Of a stretch of 64,000 bases of DNA, positions 23,825-35,266 are shown piece by piece (positions within the stretch are counted from its first letter, which is position 1; every line of letters starts with the position of its first letter). Below the pieces are notes generated by a model. That model was not told the origin of the DNA and did no database searches. It saw only the letters and a list, made by a program, of their open reading frames with translations. This stretch comes from Lumnitzera littorea (taxonomy: Eukaryota; Streptophyta; Magnoliopsida; Myrtales; Combretaceae). The DNA is taken from positions 83,861,958 to 83,925,957 of the forward strand of contig JAMXBB010000010.1 of the NCBI GenBank assembly GCA_024138015.1, given 5' to 3'. A program made the position numbers and the translations under genes.

Positions 23825-24001
23825 CTAGAGAAAAAAAAGAAAAGAAAAGTGTACAAAAGGAAGAGTGTAAGTAAGGTAGGAATAAAGAGAAAAGAAGCTG
23901 ATTTGATTTTAGGGAACTCTCTTTTGAATACAAGCATTTGGAGAACATAGGTAATTTATTACAAAATTCTATAAAATACTGGATCATAATTCATCCTTTA
24001 C
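23825..24001 (-). other. Candidate intron between protease and RT
   Basis: On the minus strand a donor GG|GTAAAG sits at 24001 and an acceptor after a long pyrimidine run ends TCTCTAG at 23825. Removing these 177 bases joins the protease-side frame, which otherwise meets TAA inside the donor, to the RT-side frame without a shift. Ogre-type elements are known to carry an intron at this place. Splicing itself is inferred. Confidence 0.6.
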
Positions 24002-25353
24002 CCTAGGGAAGACTTATTGTTATTCATAGGGATGGAGAACCAATTATTTAAGTGATGGGATTTGTTGAATAGGCTAGCTCCTTCATTTTTGCTGGAAGTA
24101 CCTTCTTTAGTGGGCTTCGAGTTTTGGGCTTCGGCCCTGATGAAAGTTTCTGACAATGGGGGGAAGGTCATTGGAGCATGATACAACCTGTCACCCTTTC
24201 TACCCCTAACCTGCATTCTTTACAATTCTTCCATTGGGGTTGGAATGTATCATAACTCATAGGTCACAAACTGGCCTTCTTTGAATTTCAACCTCTCTTC
24301 CTTTTGCTGATTGGTGATCATGCACACCTCATTAAACATTTGGAGTCCAAAGTCCTCTTGTTCTTCTATACCAATATAGGGTATAGCCGTCTCTTTATAG
24401 ATTTCATAATCTTGGTTACCCAAAATTGTGATGACCTGGCCATTGGAGATGCACTTAACTTTTTGGTAAAGAGTTGACGGTATGGCCCTTGTTGAATGTA
24501 TCTAAGGCCTTCCCAATAACAAATTGAAGGTCCTTGGAATGTCCAAAACCTAGAATGGGATATTGAACGTCTATGGGCCGATATCAACTAGTAAGTCAAC
24601 CTCCTCTATTATCTCTCTCTTGGATCTATCAAAAGCTCTTACCGTTGTTGAACTAGGTTTGATAGTAGTTGTATCAACGCCCAATAGATCGAGGGTGGCC
24701 AAAGGACAAACATTGAGAGATGATCCGTTGTCGATGAGGACTCTTGTTGCGATGATGTTATTTATCCTCACTATTATGAATAGAGGCTTTGTGTTTTGGG
24801 AACCTTCTTCACCTAGTTCCTCGGTGGAGAAGGAGATTTGATCTATGGTAAGGATGGAATTAGTGACAGAGTCGATCTTTTCAGCCGAGATTTTACGAAG
24901 AACCTTGACATCCCTTAGTGTTTTGAATAAGGCTTCTCGGTGTGGGTCTGATGCCATCAACAAACTCATGAGGGAAATTTGTACCGGAGTCTTAGCAAGC
25001 TGGTCCATTATTTTATACTCATTAGACTTGATCATCTTGGTGAAGGTAGTTAATCCTTCTTCATGTTCAACTTATTCAGTGTTTGGCATTTCCAGTATGC
25101 CCTTCTTTTTTAGGTTTTCCCTCAAATCATAGGTTTTACCGGAGCAAGTGATCCCCCCTACAATTGAGCTTGATTGCCTCTGGTTTATTGCCTGGTAGTT
25201 AAGGGGGGCAGCTTTATAATTTTTAGGGGCCACAGGTACGTAGAATGTATACCTTTTAGTTTGTGGGACCTCTTTTTTGTAGAACCTATAAACCTTTAGT
25301 TCTTGGTTTTGACTGATCATGTTGATGGCGGATTTTGAGTGGTCAGATATCAT
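24002..25353 (-). pseudogene. Protease region of Ogre-like element
   Basis: The central open block (25035-24571) contains the retropepsin motif RVLIDNGSSLNVCPLATLDL, with D-N-G in the catalytic place as usual for this plant group, then KPSSTTVRAFDRSKREIIEE and VDLLVDIGP. Downstream (24587-24366, shifted) a decayed FQGPSICYWEGLRYI matches the usual 'CLLGRPWIH' region in position. Upstream, 25353-25072 carries the gag-protease linker. Frameshifts at about 24575 and 25050 break the frame. Confidence 0.8.
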
Positions 25354-25379
25354 ATTAATAATAGGCCTATGGTTTGGCA

Positions 25380-26880
25380 GTGGGTTGTTGTTAAGGTTTG
25401 GGGTAGGAGCCTACACAAAATTTAGTTGTACTGTACCTTCATCGATCAAATCTTATATTTTGTTTTTCAACCTCTAGCATGAATCAGTTGAATGGCCCAC
25501 TTGCCCTAGATGATACTGACATCTTGGATTGGGATCAAAGAACTTCGACCTGTACCTTTCACTGGGAGCCTTAGAATGGAGTAGATTATCTCTTCTTAAC
25601 TTCTCAAGCACCTGACTGAGTGGAACAGGTATTTTGGTGAACTGTCTCAAGGCTCTGTTAGCCTGTAGTTGGCTTCTATACTATGGTTGAGCTGGTAGGG
25701 GATTCATCTTAAAAGAAACTTGGGAGTTAGGTCTTACATTCAAGTTGACCATGCTAACAGTAGCTTCTCTAGGCTTACTGGTGCTGGGTTTGGCAAAGGG
25801 TAGTCTTCTATTTGCTGTTTCTTGTAGCTTGCTAGAGAAAACGGCACTCTCAATTCAATACCCCACTACCACTATCTCTATAAAGCTAGAAGAGGCTTAT
25901 CCAATCAGATGAGCGAAGTAGGGCCTCTTAAGAGTGTTAATGAAAGTTGCCGTCAGCTCTTTTTCAATCACAAGGGTAGATACCCTTGTAGCTAGGGACC
26001 TCCACCTTTGAGCATATTCTTTGAAGGATTCATTGTGCCTTTTCCTTAGGGCAACCAAATCCATCATTGTTGATGCTAGTTCGACATTAAATCTATATTG
26101 CTCATAGAATGCTCTGGCCAGCTTCTCCCATGTATTTACCTAATTTAAGTTCAACTGGGCATACTAAGTTAAGGAAGGGTTTGTCAAGCTGTCTTGAAAG
26201 GTCTGGACTATGAGTTGATCATACTGTGCATACTTGCCCATCTTATATACATACAGCTAGGTGAGTAACTTGGGGCATCCAGTCCTGTTGTATTTTTCAA
26301 AGTCAGGTACTTTGAATTTTTTTGGGAAGCTTCCATAATCAGAGGTAGAGAAGTCTGTTATTCCAGCGTGCTCGAATCCATCATACCCCTCAAGCGTTTT
26401 CATTTTTTTGTTAATCTGTTGAGTTAACTGCTCCTTGAGCTCCTTCAATCTGCCCTGGTTAGCTTCAAGCTTCGAGTTGATTAGGAATGAGTAAGTATTT
26501 GGCTCAAAGGTTGGGTTAGCCTTTGAAAATACCCCTTCAATTTCAAAGGATTCAAAGCCCTAATTGCCTTTAGGGTAAGCTTCTTATGCTTCAAGGGGTA
26601 GGGCCTCAGTATTCTTTCTATATCAAGCTTTGGAGTGCTCTTCATTTGATGGGGCCATAGACCTAAGCAAAGAGATGCTGTCAGTAAGAAAACTCAGTTC
26701 ATCGGCTATCTTTCCCATTGTTCATTCCAACAATTGGAATCTTAACTCCGTGGAGTCAATAACCTTGGGGTTGCTGTTGCCATTATTGTTGTTGTTTCCA
26801 CTATTCTAGTTTGAAAACGAGTTTTGATGGGGCTTCTCTGAAATGTTAGACGTTTGGGAGGTATCTTAGCGACTTGGGTA
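25380..26880 (-). pseudogene. gag of Ogre-like element
   Basis: A coiled N-terminal stretch (26448-26380, KELKEQLTQQINKKMKTLEG) leads to the capsid-type core FPKKFKVPDFEKYNRTGCPK, then MGKYAQYDQLIVQTFQDSLT, NTWEKLARAFYEQYRFNVEL and RHNESFKEYAQRWRSLA, in the order usual for Tat-group gag. A zinc-binding stretch is expected near 25500 and looks decayed (CH..GHTT-like text is not clear). Stops occur near 26257, 26170 and 26150, plus more downstream. Confidence 0.8.
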
Positions 26881-27099
26881 AAAACCACTTCTCAATAAGT
26901 TAGCATATGAATATTTTGAAAAAGAATGCAAATGAATGAAATGCAACTGAATCACATGAATGAAAAGGAGAGGATCACCAAATGATTAATAGAATGGCAA
27001 GTTATTTATTATTTTTGGATTCCCAAAGTCTTATTACATGAAAGAAAGTAAAAGGTACAAATTCATCTATACTAATTTTCTTTTTTTTTTCTGTAGGCC

Positions 27100-28770
27100 A
27101 GATGACATTTTCTTCTTCTTTTGGTCATGCTTAGCCGCTTCTTCAAACTCTTGAATTTTCTTCTAAGCCATCTTCAGCTGGTGTTCTAGGGCGTGCAACC
27201 TTTGTCTAGATTCTCGGCATAGGTTCGTCCATTTGTCTTTCTCATCATGGAGGATCTCCATACATGCTTTCATTTGGTCTATATAGGTCACCATTTCAGA
27301 GTTAGGGCGTACAGGGGAGGTTTGAAGGACTTCTGGTGCCTGATATCGCATTGCACCTACCTTATGAAGTTAATTGTATAAATACTCTTTGGTAACCCGG
27401 TGTTTGTCTACTTCTCCTATGAATTCACTCAGATTGATGTTTGGGCTCACGATTCAGGTGTCCCACCAAGCTTTCATCTTATGAAGTTTGGATGCCTTTT
27501 TTGTGGAGTGAGGCTCTTCGAGATTAAGAGTGAATGGTTCCAATGAAGGTTTGTGAACTGTGTCCTGGATCCCTCTAAACTGTCTTAACATGTTGCTTGG
27601 ATAGTAGCCTGTACACCAACTCATCTTGATTAGTAGCACAGCATGGTAATTTCTTGCAAATCGGTATGACCCTAGTGTAATTACTCTACCTTGTAGTCCA
27701 CAGTATATCTTCTACTCGGAAATCTCATAGAACCTCTATCCAAAGAAGGGTAAGGATATCTTCTAGTAATTTGATCTTATCGACGAAAGAGTCAATAAGG
27801 TCAATCTTATTCATGAATGCTCCCCTTATTAAATCCAACCCAACGCATTTGATGTGACTGATGAATCATACCATTAATAGTGCCATGCTTGACCCGAGAT
27901 CTCCACAGCCCCTTTTCTTAAGGAAATTAAGATTCCTTATCTGCTTAGCAAGTAGGGCAGGAATGTAAGACTTACCTTCCCAAAATTGAGCCACTAACTC
28001 TGTTACCCTAAAGTGTATAAGAAGAGAACTACTTGGAAACAAGATAGTGGCAAACACAGCTAGTACATAGGCCTTGATTCGGTTTTTTCTCCAATTCCTA
28101 AGAAACAACGCTTGTTTATTGGAGCTGGGCTCATTTTGGAACCAATGGACTAGATCCCATATCTTGATGGCGTATTTGTTGCAGTCGTCTAGGGCCTCAT
28201 TTATCTCAATCTTACGGATCCCTAAGAATTTTGAGAAGATATATGTTGGGCCGAAGCTAAGTTCTAAGACGTATATTTCATCCAAAGGAGGAGTTTAGAG
28301 TAGTTGGGTGTACTCCTTTAGAGTTGGGTTGATTAGATGTGGTCCAAATTGAAAAGCCACTTCTTTGGGCTTCCAAAAATGGACTAAGGCCCTTATTAAT
28401 GTGATGTTAACCTTCACTTTAGCTAGTGAGAGTATGGGTCTAATTTTATTGGTAATGAACTGCTGCTCTCTTGGGTTGAAGGTTTGAAACCACTAGCTGA
28501 GTATGGGCTTTGGGTTTGTAGGTTTGTGGACATGAATCTCTTTGGCAAGAACCTTAGCATTAGATGAGCTGGCCATTTCTGAAACATTACAAATAAAATA
28601 TAAATTACAAGGGAAAGACTAATTACAAGAAGAGAAAATATACAAAACCTCCTATGTACATCAATTTTAGGAAGAATACAGGGAAAAACTCCAGAATCTT
28701 TGTCATTTTTTTTTTCTTTTTTATGTAACATTGCTGCTTTGTTAGTCATTCATTGACCCCATGAAATGTA
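27100..28770 (-). pseudogene. ORF1 of Ogre-like element (DUF7745-type)
   Basis: A separate coding remnant lies between the primer site and gag. The block 28285-27866 reads LSFGPTYIFSKFLGI, then AYVLAVFATILFPSSS and QFWEGKSYIPALLAKQIRNL, matching the plant DUF7745 region found in extra ORFs of Ogre-like elements and in proteins derived from them. The C-terminal end (27351-27100) is a charged coiled coil (MKACMEILHDEKDKWTNLCR) ending in lysine-rich text. The function of ORF1 is not known. Several stops and shifts are present. Confidence 0.7.
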
Positions 28771-29132
28771 ATGCAAGATAGGTAGGCTCTAACAGTCCTT
28801 AAACTTTGTGACCTTACACATTTATGAAGAAAGGGTTCCTTGGTCACAAAGAAGTTTAAGTGGGGTAGCCTAATTGGCCTCAAACAGTAGTTAGCCTACT
28901 ACGCCCGAGACTTTACATAATGGCTCCCTGTCCTAAGGTCTTATGATGGCCCGGGTTTGACATTATCTATCACGCATTCATGATGCAACAAAATAAATCC
29001 CTCCCCACAAAAACAAAACTTGCAAATGATATTAGCATAATTTATAATATAAGACGAGTAAATAAATTGCATTTAAGGTGATTTTAGAGATTAATCTTAA
29101 TTTTGGAAAACTAAATGGCTAACCTTCGTGAT
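28771..29132 (-). other. Leader of Ogre-like element
   Basis: Untranslated sequence between primer site and ORF1; no gene seen. A short A/T-rich stretch with 'gaagaaagggttccttgg' lies in the middle. Confidence 0.6.
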
Positions 29133-29151
29133 GTCCCCAGTGGAGTCGCTA
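29133..29151 (-). other. Primer binding site (tRNA-Arg type)
   Basis: The minus strand reads TAGCGACTCCACTGGGGAC three bases after the LTR end. Plant tRNA-Arg genes end in ...CCCAGCAGAGTCG plus CCA, so this is its complement with one change in the first three bases (TGG to TAG). tRNA-Arg priming is typical for Ogre-type elements. Confidence 0.8.
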
Positions 29152-29154
29152 AGC

Positions 29155-31912
29155 TGTCGAGCTTAGTTTTTCACCCTCCCGGTTCTCTTATAAAATTAGG
29201 TTTTCTCTAAGCCGACTCGTATTAAATCCTTGCCGTTTAATATTAGCCCTCGACTAGGGTTTAAAGAAAACCATTTTTCAACTTGAAAAAATTTAGAGTC
29301 GCCACCCGACCAAAGTCGAGAAAAGGGGTTAAGTTATAACCAACTGGATAGATTGATTATAACTTAGTTACCATTTTATTAATTTAAAAAACCAAGTTAT
29401 AGAACAGCTTTTTGAAAACCAGAGAAGCTGGATCTAGGGGTTAGGACTTTTAAACCCTTGCAAATACCATTGATTTTCTAAAATTAACTTTAATCTTAAA
29501 AAATCACCTTTTTATTTTATAAGATGAAACTCAATTTAACTATTATAATTGGACAAAAGAAATAATCTAAACTAAAAAGGGAAAATTAGGTTTTCTTCAT
29601 TTTTATCGTTATCTCGTAGGTGCTTACATACCCACTATTCGAAATCAGATGTACGTAGTTCTTTTTTGTAAAACTTTAGCGGATTGGTTTTGTTTTAATT
29701 TGAAAACAACCGAGTTTACATTTTATTCAATTTTGATTTGTTGAAGGATATTCCTAAAAAACTTAATCAGTTTTTTAATTTTTTACAAACTCTAAAATTG
29801 TCACAATTTGGAAAGAAGTCTATTTATTTTGATTTATTTTTAGAAAATCAATTTTTCTAAGTGGCAAAGAGAAATAATAATCTTTTCATTTACTTATTTA
29901 TTATTTTTTTATTTTATTTTATTTATTTATTTATTTTATCACTTAATTTATTTATCACTTATTACTTATTACTTATTATATCTTACTTATTTAAACTAAT
30001 AAAATAAAACTAAATTACTCTTTTTTTTGTCTTTTTCCCTTTTTTTATTTATTTTCTCTTCATCCTATTTTGTCACCTAAATTACTTATTATATATTATT
30101 TAATAAAAAATTACATTTTTCTTCTTTTCTTTTATCTTCTTTTTTATTTTTTATTTTTATTTTTTCTTTTCTTCCCTTTTTTATTTGATTACATTTACAT
30201 AAATAGGTAAAACAAAATAAATAAATAAATAGACAACACAAAACAACAAAAATAAAAAAATAAAAAAAAATAAGCTTCGAGCAGATTTGGACATGCAGGT
30301 CGGATCAGGTCAGGTTTGGGTCGTTGCACAAATCCGAGTCGAGTTGTCTTCAACTCCTCTTCAACAGCTGCAGCAAGACACACTTTAGGCTGACTCTTAG
30401 GCTAAATTAAGCGGGGAAAGACGTTTTCATGGGTTTTTTTTTATTAGTTTAGGGGTGTTTGTTCGATGCCATGATTAATGGAGCTCGTTTGGGTAGTTTT
30501 GGAAGTAGCGGTTGACGGTGGCGTTCGCTCCTCCAACGTGGAGGTAGCTAGGCACGAATGGAGTGTTGGCTTGGGGATTTAAGGGTACAGAGGAGAGTAG
30601 CCGTGATGTTAGTTTGGGTCGAAGGACGCTGAGGGCGGTGGTTCAAAGAGAGAGAGAAGGGCAGCGATTAGGGTTTGGTGGTAGCTAACTTGGTGGAGCT
30701 GCTAGAGGTTACGACAAAAGTTGAAAGCAGCTGGGTTAGGGAGCCTAAGCCGCGAGTAATCTTCCTAGAGTGGTGGCTTAGCTCAAGTTGGAAGAGAGAG
30801 AGAAAGTGATCAGGAATGGATAGAAAGAGTGTGGGAATTGATTCTGTTCATTGTGTGTGTTCATGTGTACTCCTTGAAGCTCCTTTTATACTCAAATTGT
30901 TCCCAAAAAACATGGAAAGCTTGGATCGGATTAATGAAGAACGCCTAGAAAAACAGCTTTTTTCCGATTTTTGGAGCTTAAATTGAATGCTCCTTTAACT
31001 GTATTTAGACATGTTTTTTGTATTGATTCACAATAGGCTATGTCTATTCTGTAATTTCGTCATTGATTTGGTGATATTGCAAGGAGAAAGGGTCCAAAAA
31101 TCATGTTGAAGTGGATGGTCCGAAGTGGAAAGCATTGGAAATTTGGAGAAAGGCGAGAGAAATAGAGGGAAAGAGAGGAAAACGAAGGGAAAAGGAAAGA
31201 AGGGGAGGGAAGTGGCGCTACATCAGCCGTGCCAGCCAACCCCGGCGTGCCACGTGTCATTCTTGACACATGGCAGCTGACGTAACATGCCATGTAGCAC
31301 CACGTTAGCAGGGCCATCAAATCCGAGGATATCACGTGTTAGGACGCATGGCACAATCAAATCCTAATGTGGCAATTCCTGATGTGTTTGAAAACCAAAA
31401 AATAAGAAAAAGGCTTCCCTGCATTTGCCAAGTTTCGAACCCAAGACCTTATGCTCAATGCTAGTGTTATGTCAATATACATTACCACTAGGCCACTATC
31501 CTATGCGTTATCCATATGTGCAATTGTCAGCTTAAGCTAGATTTAAATCTAAGCCCATGTTTAATGGCCTAACTTCTAAACTTAAATTAAATAAAAAATT
31601 TACTCTAACAAAATGTTATTTTCTAAAATCTTTTATTTTTTTTTTCAATTTTATGACTTTCCAAAATTTTTATGTACTTTTTTTAATTTTTCCATTTTTT
31701 GTATTATTATTATTATTATTTCAAATTTCTTGTCTTTTGCATTTTTTCCTATTTTCCTATTTTTTTCTAAGTTTTCCTAGAACTCCTATTTTTCTAAATT
31801 TCTTCATTTTTAGGGGTTTTTCTTTAATTTTCCATTTTTTGAACTTTTTTAATTTAGGACCCTATAACCTAAACTGAAAAATAAAAAGGGGGGCAAAAAT
31901 TAGGTGTCTACA
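29155..31912 (-). repeat. 5' LTR of Ogre-like element (2758 bp)
   Basis: Partner of 15317-18166. It lacks some short segments present in the other copy (for example around 17800 and 18140), so the two LTRs have diverged by both substitutions and indels, indicating an old insertion. Confidence 0.9.
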
Positions 31913-33057
31913 TAGGTAATACTTCATAATTTACAATCGCAAAATTTTTTAAATTTTAATAGTAATTCATATTGTGCACATTTTTTTTAGAAAAAAAAAC
32001 AGTTACTGTATTACGTATATTGAGTAGTTATGGATATACCTTAAGTTGTCAAATTTATTGACATTTTATGAAAATTTCTTATATTTGTCAATATTAAGGC
32101 AATTTTTTGGGTCTAGTAGATAAGTTGTACAAATGTAGGTATGAACAATTTTAGTATATAGATTGAAATATATATATATATATATATTTGGCATTCGCAA
32201 TATGTTAGGTAGAATTAATGAGTTGAAGTTAGATAGTGTGTAAAGCAATTTAACAAGATGATTTCGTGCATTTTATTAAGTTGTCGCTCGATATATAGAT
32301 AAAGTTTTTTATATCATCTAAATTTTCTGTTCATGGCGGCATCACAAGGGTGGAAACGACAGATTACATGAAAGTTATTGTGTATGCGCACAGAAATATT
32401 GTGATAACTAACTCGGGGCTGAGGTATAACAGGGAGCTCGTTAAGAAGCTAAAGATTAGGAAGGATTCAAACTTCTCTTGTTTTATTTAGAGAATTTATG
32501 GATGTACTAGAGTTGAGCCGAGTAGTGTTGAAATTGTGCACAGGCATCCCTTTTTCCATGATGCTAGAGTTGTTTATAAGTTGATGGCCAACAAAGATGA
32601 TGAGAATGTTGAGAATTTTATTGAGATGGTTGAGTCTTTTGGGGAACGGAGTATTCAGGAAGTGTACATAAGTAACAACTGGGAATCAAGTGCCCAGGCT
32701 GAACATAAAATACATTAGCCAAACAATTCGACCCTTCCAGCACCCAATGTACATTCTATGATTACTAGTGTGGAGCAGATGAGTGCGGATCCATCAAATG
32801 AACTGTATATAGATTTCACTAAGTATAGACACGTCGATATCGCATAAGAGCAGCTTGACAAAGCATTAGGTCCTATTATCGAATATGAAAAGTCTTATGA
32901 TTCATAAGTGGAGAGAATGCACATAAATGTCAATGATTATGGGCAGGATGAGACAAATGGGGATGGTGATAAGGATCATGTTGGACTCAAAGATGATGAT
33001 GGTGAGGGTTACAAGGATTTGGAAGAACCCCAAGTGAGACCAGATGTTGTTGGAAGT
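31913..33057 (+). pseudogene. MULE-type transposase N-terminal remnant
   Basis: Reads ITNSGLRYNRELVKKLKIRK (about 32400-32460), a stop, then RIYGCTRVEPSSVEIVHRHP and ARVVYKLMANKDDENVENFI, MVESFGERSIQEVYIS up to 32718. This layout, a beta-rich N-terminal domain with 'xYxLMxxxDDExVExM' near its end and a long acidic linker after it (32930-33030), resembles the N-terminal part of plant MuDR-like transposases. The catalytic domain is not present; the sequence is cut by an LTR fragment at 33058. Three in-frame stops are visible. Family call is from pattern memory and is moderate. Confidence 0.5.
32169..32187. repeat. AT microsatellite
   Basis: Uninterrupted AT dinucleotides in the leader region of the MULE remnant. 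Confidence 0.95.
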
Positions 33058-33990
33058 TGTTGAGCTTGATTTTTTCCCTTTCGGTTCTTTTAAATTAGAT
33101 ATTCTTTAAACCGGTCAATACTAAACCCTACTTATTTAATACTAACCATTGACTAGGGCTTAAAGAAAATCAGTTCTTTTCTATTTTGAAAATGTATTGG
33201 AGTTGCTACCCAACCAAAGTTAGGAAAAAGAGTTAAGTTATAACCAATTGGGTGGATTGGTTATAACTTAGCTACTATTCTATTGATAAAACTGATTTTC
33301 AAAACGGTTTTTGAAAACCAAAGATCTAGATCCTAGGGCTAATCCATTAAACCCTAAACAGGTACCACATTTTAACTTTCTAAATTTAATTTTGCTTTTC
33401 AATAATACCCTTTTTAATTTAAACAATAAATGATATCATAGCTGACTAAATTAATTAATTTGGACAAATATTTACAAAGATGGAAAAAATAAAACTTTCT
33501 ATATTTCAAGTCACATCGTACTTGCGTGTGATTACCTATATACTCGCTATTTAGGATCAGACTTCCGTAGTTTGTTTTGAAAACATTAGCGGCTTGAGTT
33601 AATTTAAATTTTTGAAAGAAGATCAAGTTTACGTTCTTTATCTGTTTTGATTTATTTAAGGAAAATCTTTTAAAGGGTCCTAAACAAGAATTTATCGTTG
33701 AGAAATTCTAAATAGGGTCTTAATGATAAATTACTTTTATTTATTTGAAAAATAATTTTTTCTAAGTGACAAAATATTTTTATTACTTTTATTTATTTAT
33801 TTATTTTGTTTGTTTTTTTTTTACTAAAAAGTAAAAATAAATGAGAATAAGACTAAGGTTTTATCTTCTTTTTTTTTTCTTTTTATTTATTTTTTTTCTT
33901 TCTTCATTTTCTTTTTCTTTATCCATTTCTTCTCTTTTTTTTTTTTAGTTACAATTACTATTGAAATAAACAAATAAAATTACAACCCAA
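33058..33990 (-). repeat. Truncated LTR related to the Ogre-like LTR
   Basis: Starts TGTTGAGCTTGATTTTT and follows 29155-30200 in the same orientation, sharing 'gactagggcttaaagaaaa' (close to 'gactagggtttaaagaaaa') and 'gtggattggttataacttag'. It is clearly more diverged from the two Ogre LTRs than they are from each other, so it comes from a different, older or sister-family element. Similarity is lost after about 33990. Confidence 0.75.
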
Positions 33991-35266
33991 AAACTGAAAT
34001 AGCAAAATATTAATATCTTTAAATTTTTGAAAACTTTTTCAATATAAAAAATAAAATTACCCCTCTTGACAACTTATATTAGTAAACAATGATATTTTAA
34101 TAATTCAACACAAAATAATTAATAAAGCAAATTAAAAGACTAAGGAAGAAGAATATTAGGTTGAGAATTTATAAAGATTCGACCTTTTGCTTACTGCTCT
34201 CTTTTAGCTCCATTGTTGAGGACTTGGTTTACTTCACTAGTGCTATTCCACTTAATCTACTAAATCAAAATCATAAAAAGATTATAAGCATTCTTCACAC
34301 ATGGACTTTACAACACTTTGTTATGCCTATCCAGCCTCTTTATAATCTAGGCTAATATAGATCTATAGAGTACAAATGTACTTATCTCAACACTCAAACA
34401 ACAAATAAAAGTTACAAATTATAAGTGAGAACAAAATATGTAAATCTCAACTAATTTTGCTGTAAAGAGAAATAACAATTATTGTATTGTTTGATTCAGT
34501 GCAACTTTCTAAAGAAGTATCTAAAGAAAGACGTTTTGAATCCTTTCTCTTTTTCTATTGAAATCTTCTAATGGCTAATTTGTTGAAGATTATCTTTACT
34601 TTCGTGTATATCCAACCGTTGGTAAAGATAATTCCTTAGATATTTTGACAAGATCTTGATCATTTGAAATTCAAAAACAACTCTCTTCATCTTGTTTGGA
34701 TCATATATACTTCAATTCGCAACCATCGGATAAGCTTCTGATTTGAATTTGACAAAGAGATATGCTTTATTATCAACTTCCGGATAAGACTCATATTTAA
34801 GATTTGAAATTCCACAAAATCTGAATCAACTTTATCCTTATCTATACTTATGCATATCTTGAATTTTTAAAAATAAATTCGCTTAAAAATAATCCTTAAG
34901 GATCATGATTCCATCTTAAGTGAACGAGAATAAGTGTATTTCTCTAATACACCCAATTTAGTGGAGCTAAGCCTTGTTCAATTCGAATCTGATATGAATT
35001 AAAATTCAATGTCCTATATTTCCAGATCAATTTTTTGAATAACCTTCTGAAGAATATCGATTCTTTCTTTCTTTGAAATTTCTAAACAAGCTTCCAAAGC
35101 ACTATACTACTTTTACTTATAAAACTTTTGAAACACTTTCTAAAGAATTTCAGACTATTCTCTTTTTTAGTCAAGTTAGACCTACTGAATAAGTTTCTGA
35201 AGACAATTTAGTTTTGCGAATTTAAACTTTCTGAGATTGTGATTTTTAAACTTTCTAAGAACCCTT
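33991..35266. other. Unassigned AT-rich stretch
   Basis: No credible gene. A frame of 64 codons at 34161-34355 has no recognisable feature. Repeated words such as 'aactttctaa' and 'gaaacactttctaaag' (35100-35260) give a weak internal periodicity. It could be LTR or leader sequence of the neighbouring elements. Confidence 0.4.

Larger units (their letters stand above)
15317..31912 (-). mobile_element. Tat/Ogre-type Ty3/gypsy retrotransposon (16.6 kb)
   Basis: Complete in layout: 5' LTR 29155-31912, tRNA-Arg-type primer site 29133-29151, ORF1, gag, protease, candidate intron, RT-RNase H, second archaeal-type RNase H, integrase, a long 3' untranslated region with an 84-bp tandem array, polypurine stretch, 3' LTR 15317-18166. 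LTRs begin TGTAGACACC on the minus strand and end TCGACA or TTGACA. Flanking 5-mers are caggt (15312-15316) and taggt (31913-31917). Long LTRs, an extra ORF before gag, the second RNase H and the intron together place it with the Tat/Ogre group and not with chromoviruses. Stops in every coding part show it is inactive. Confidence 0.9.

Noticed and set aside
31557..31877. 106-codon Phe/Leu-rich frame that looks like a membrane protein
   Set aside because: Produced by T-rich LTR sequence; the other LTR copy does not keep the frame.
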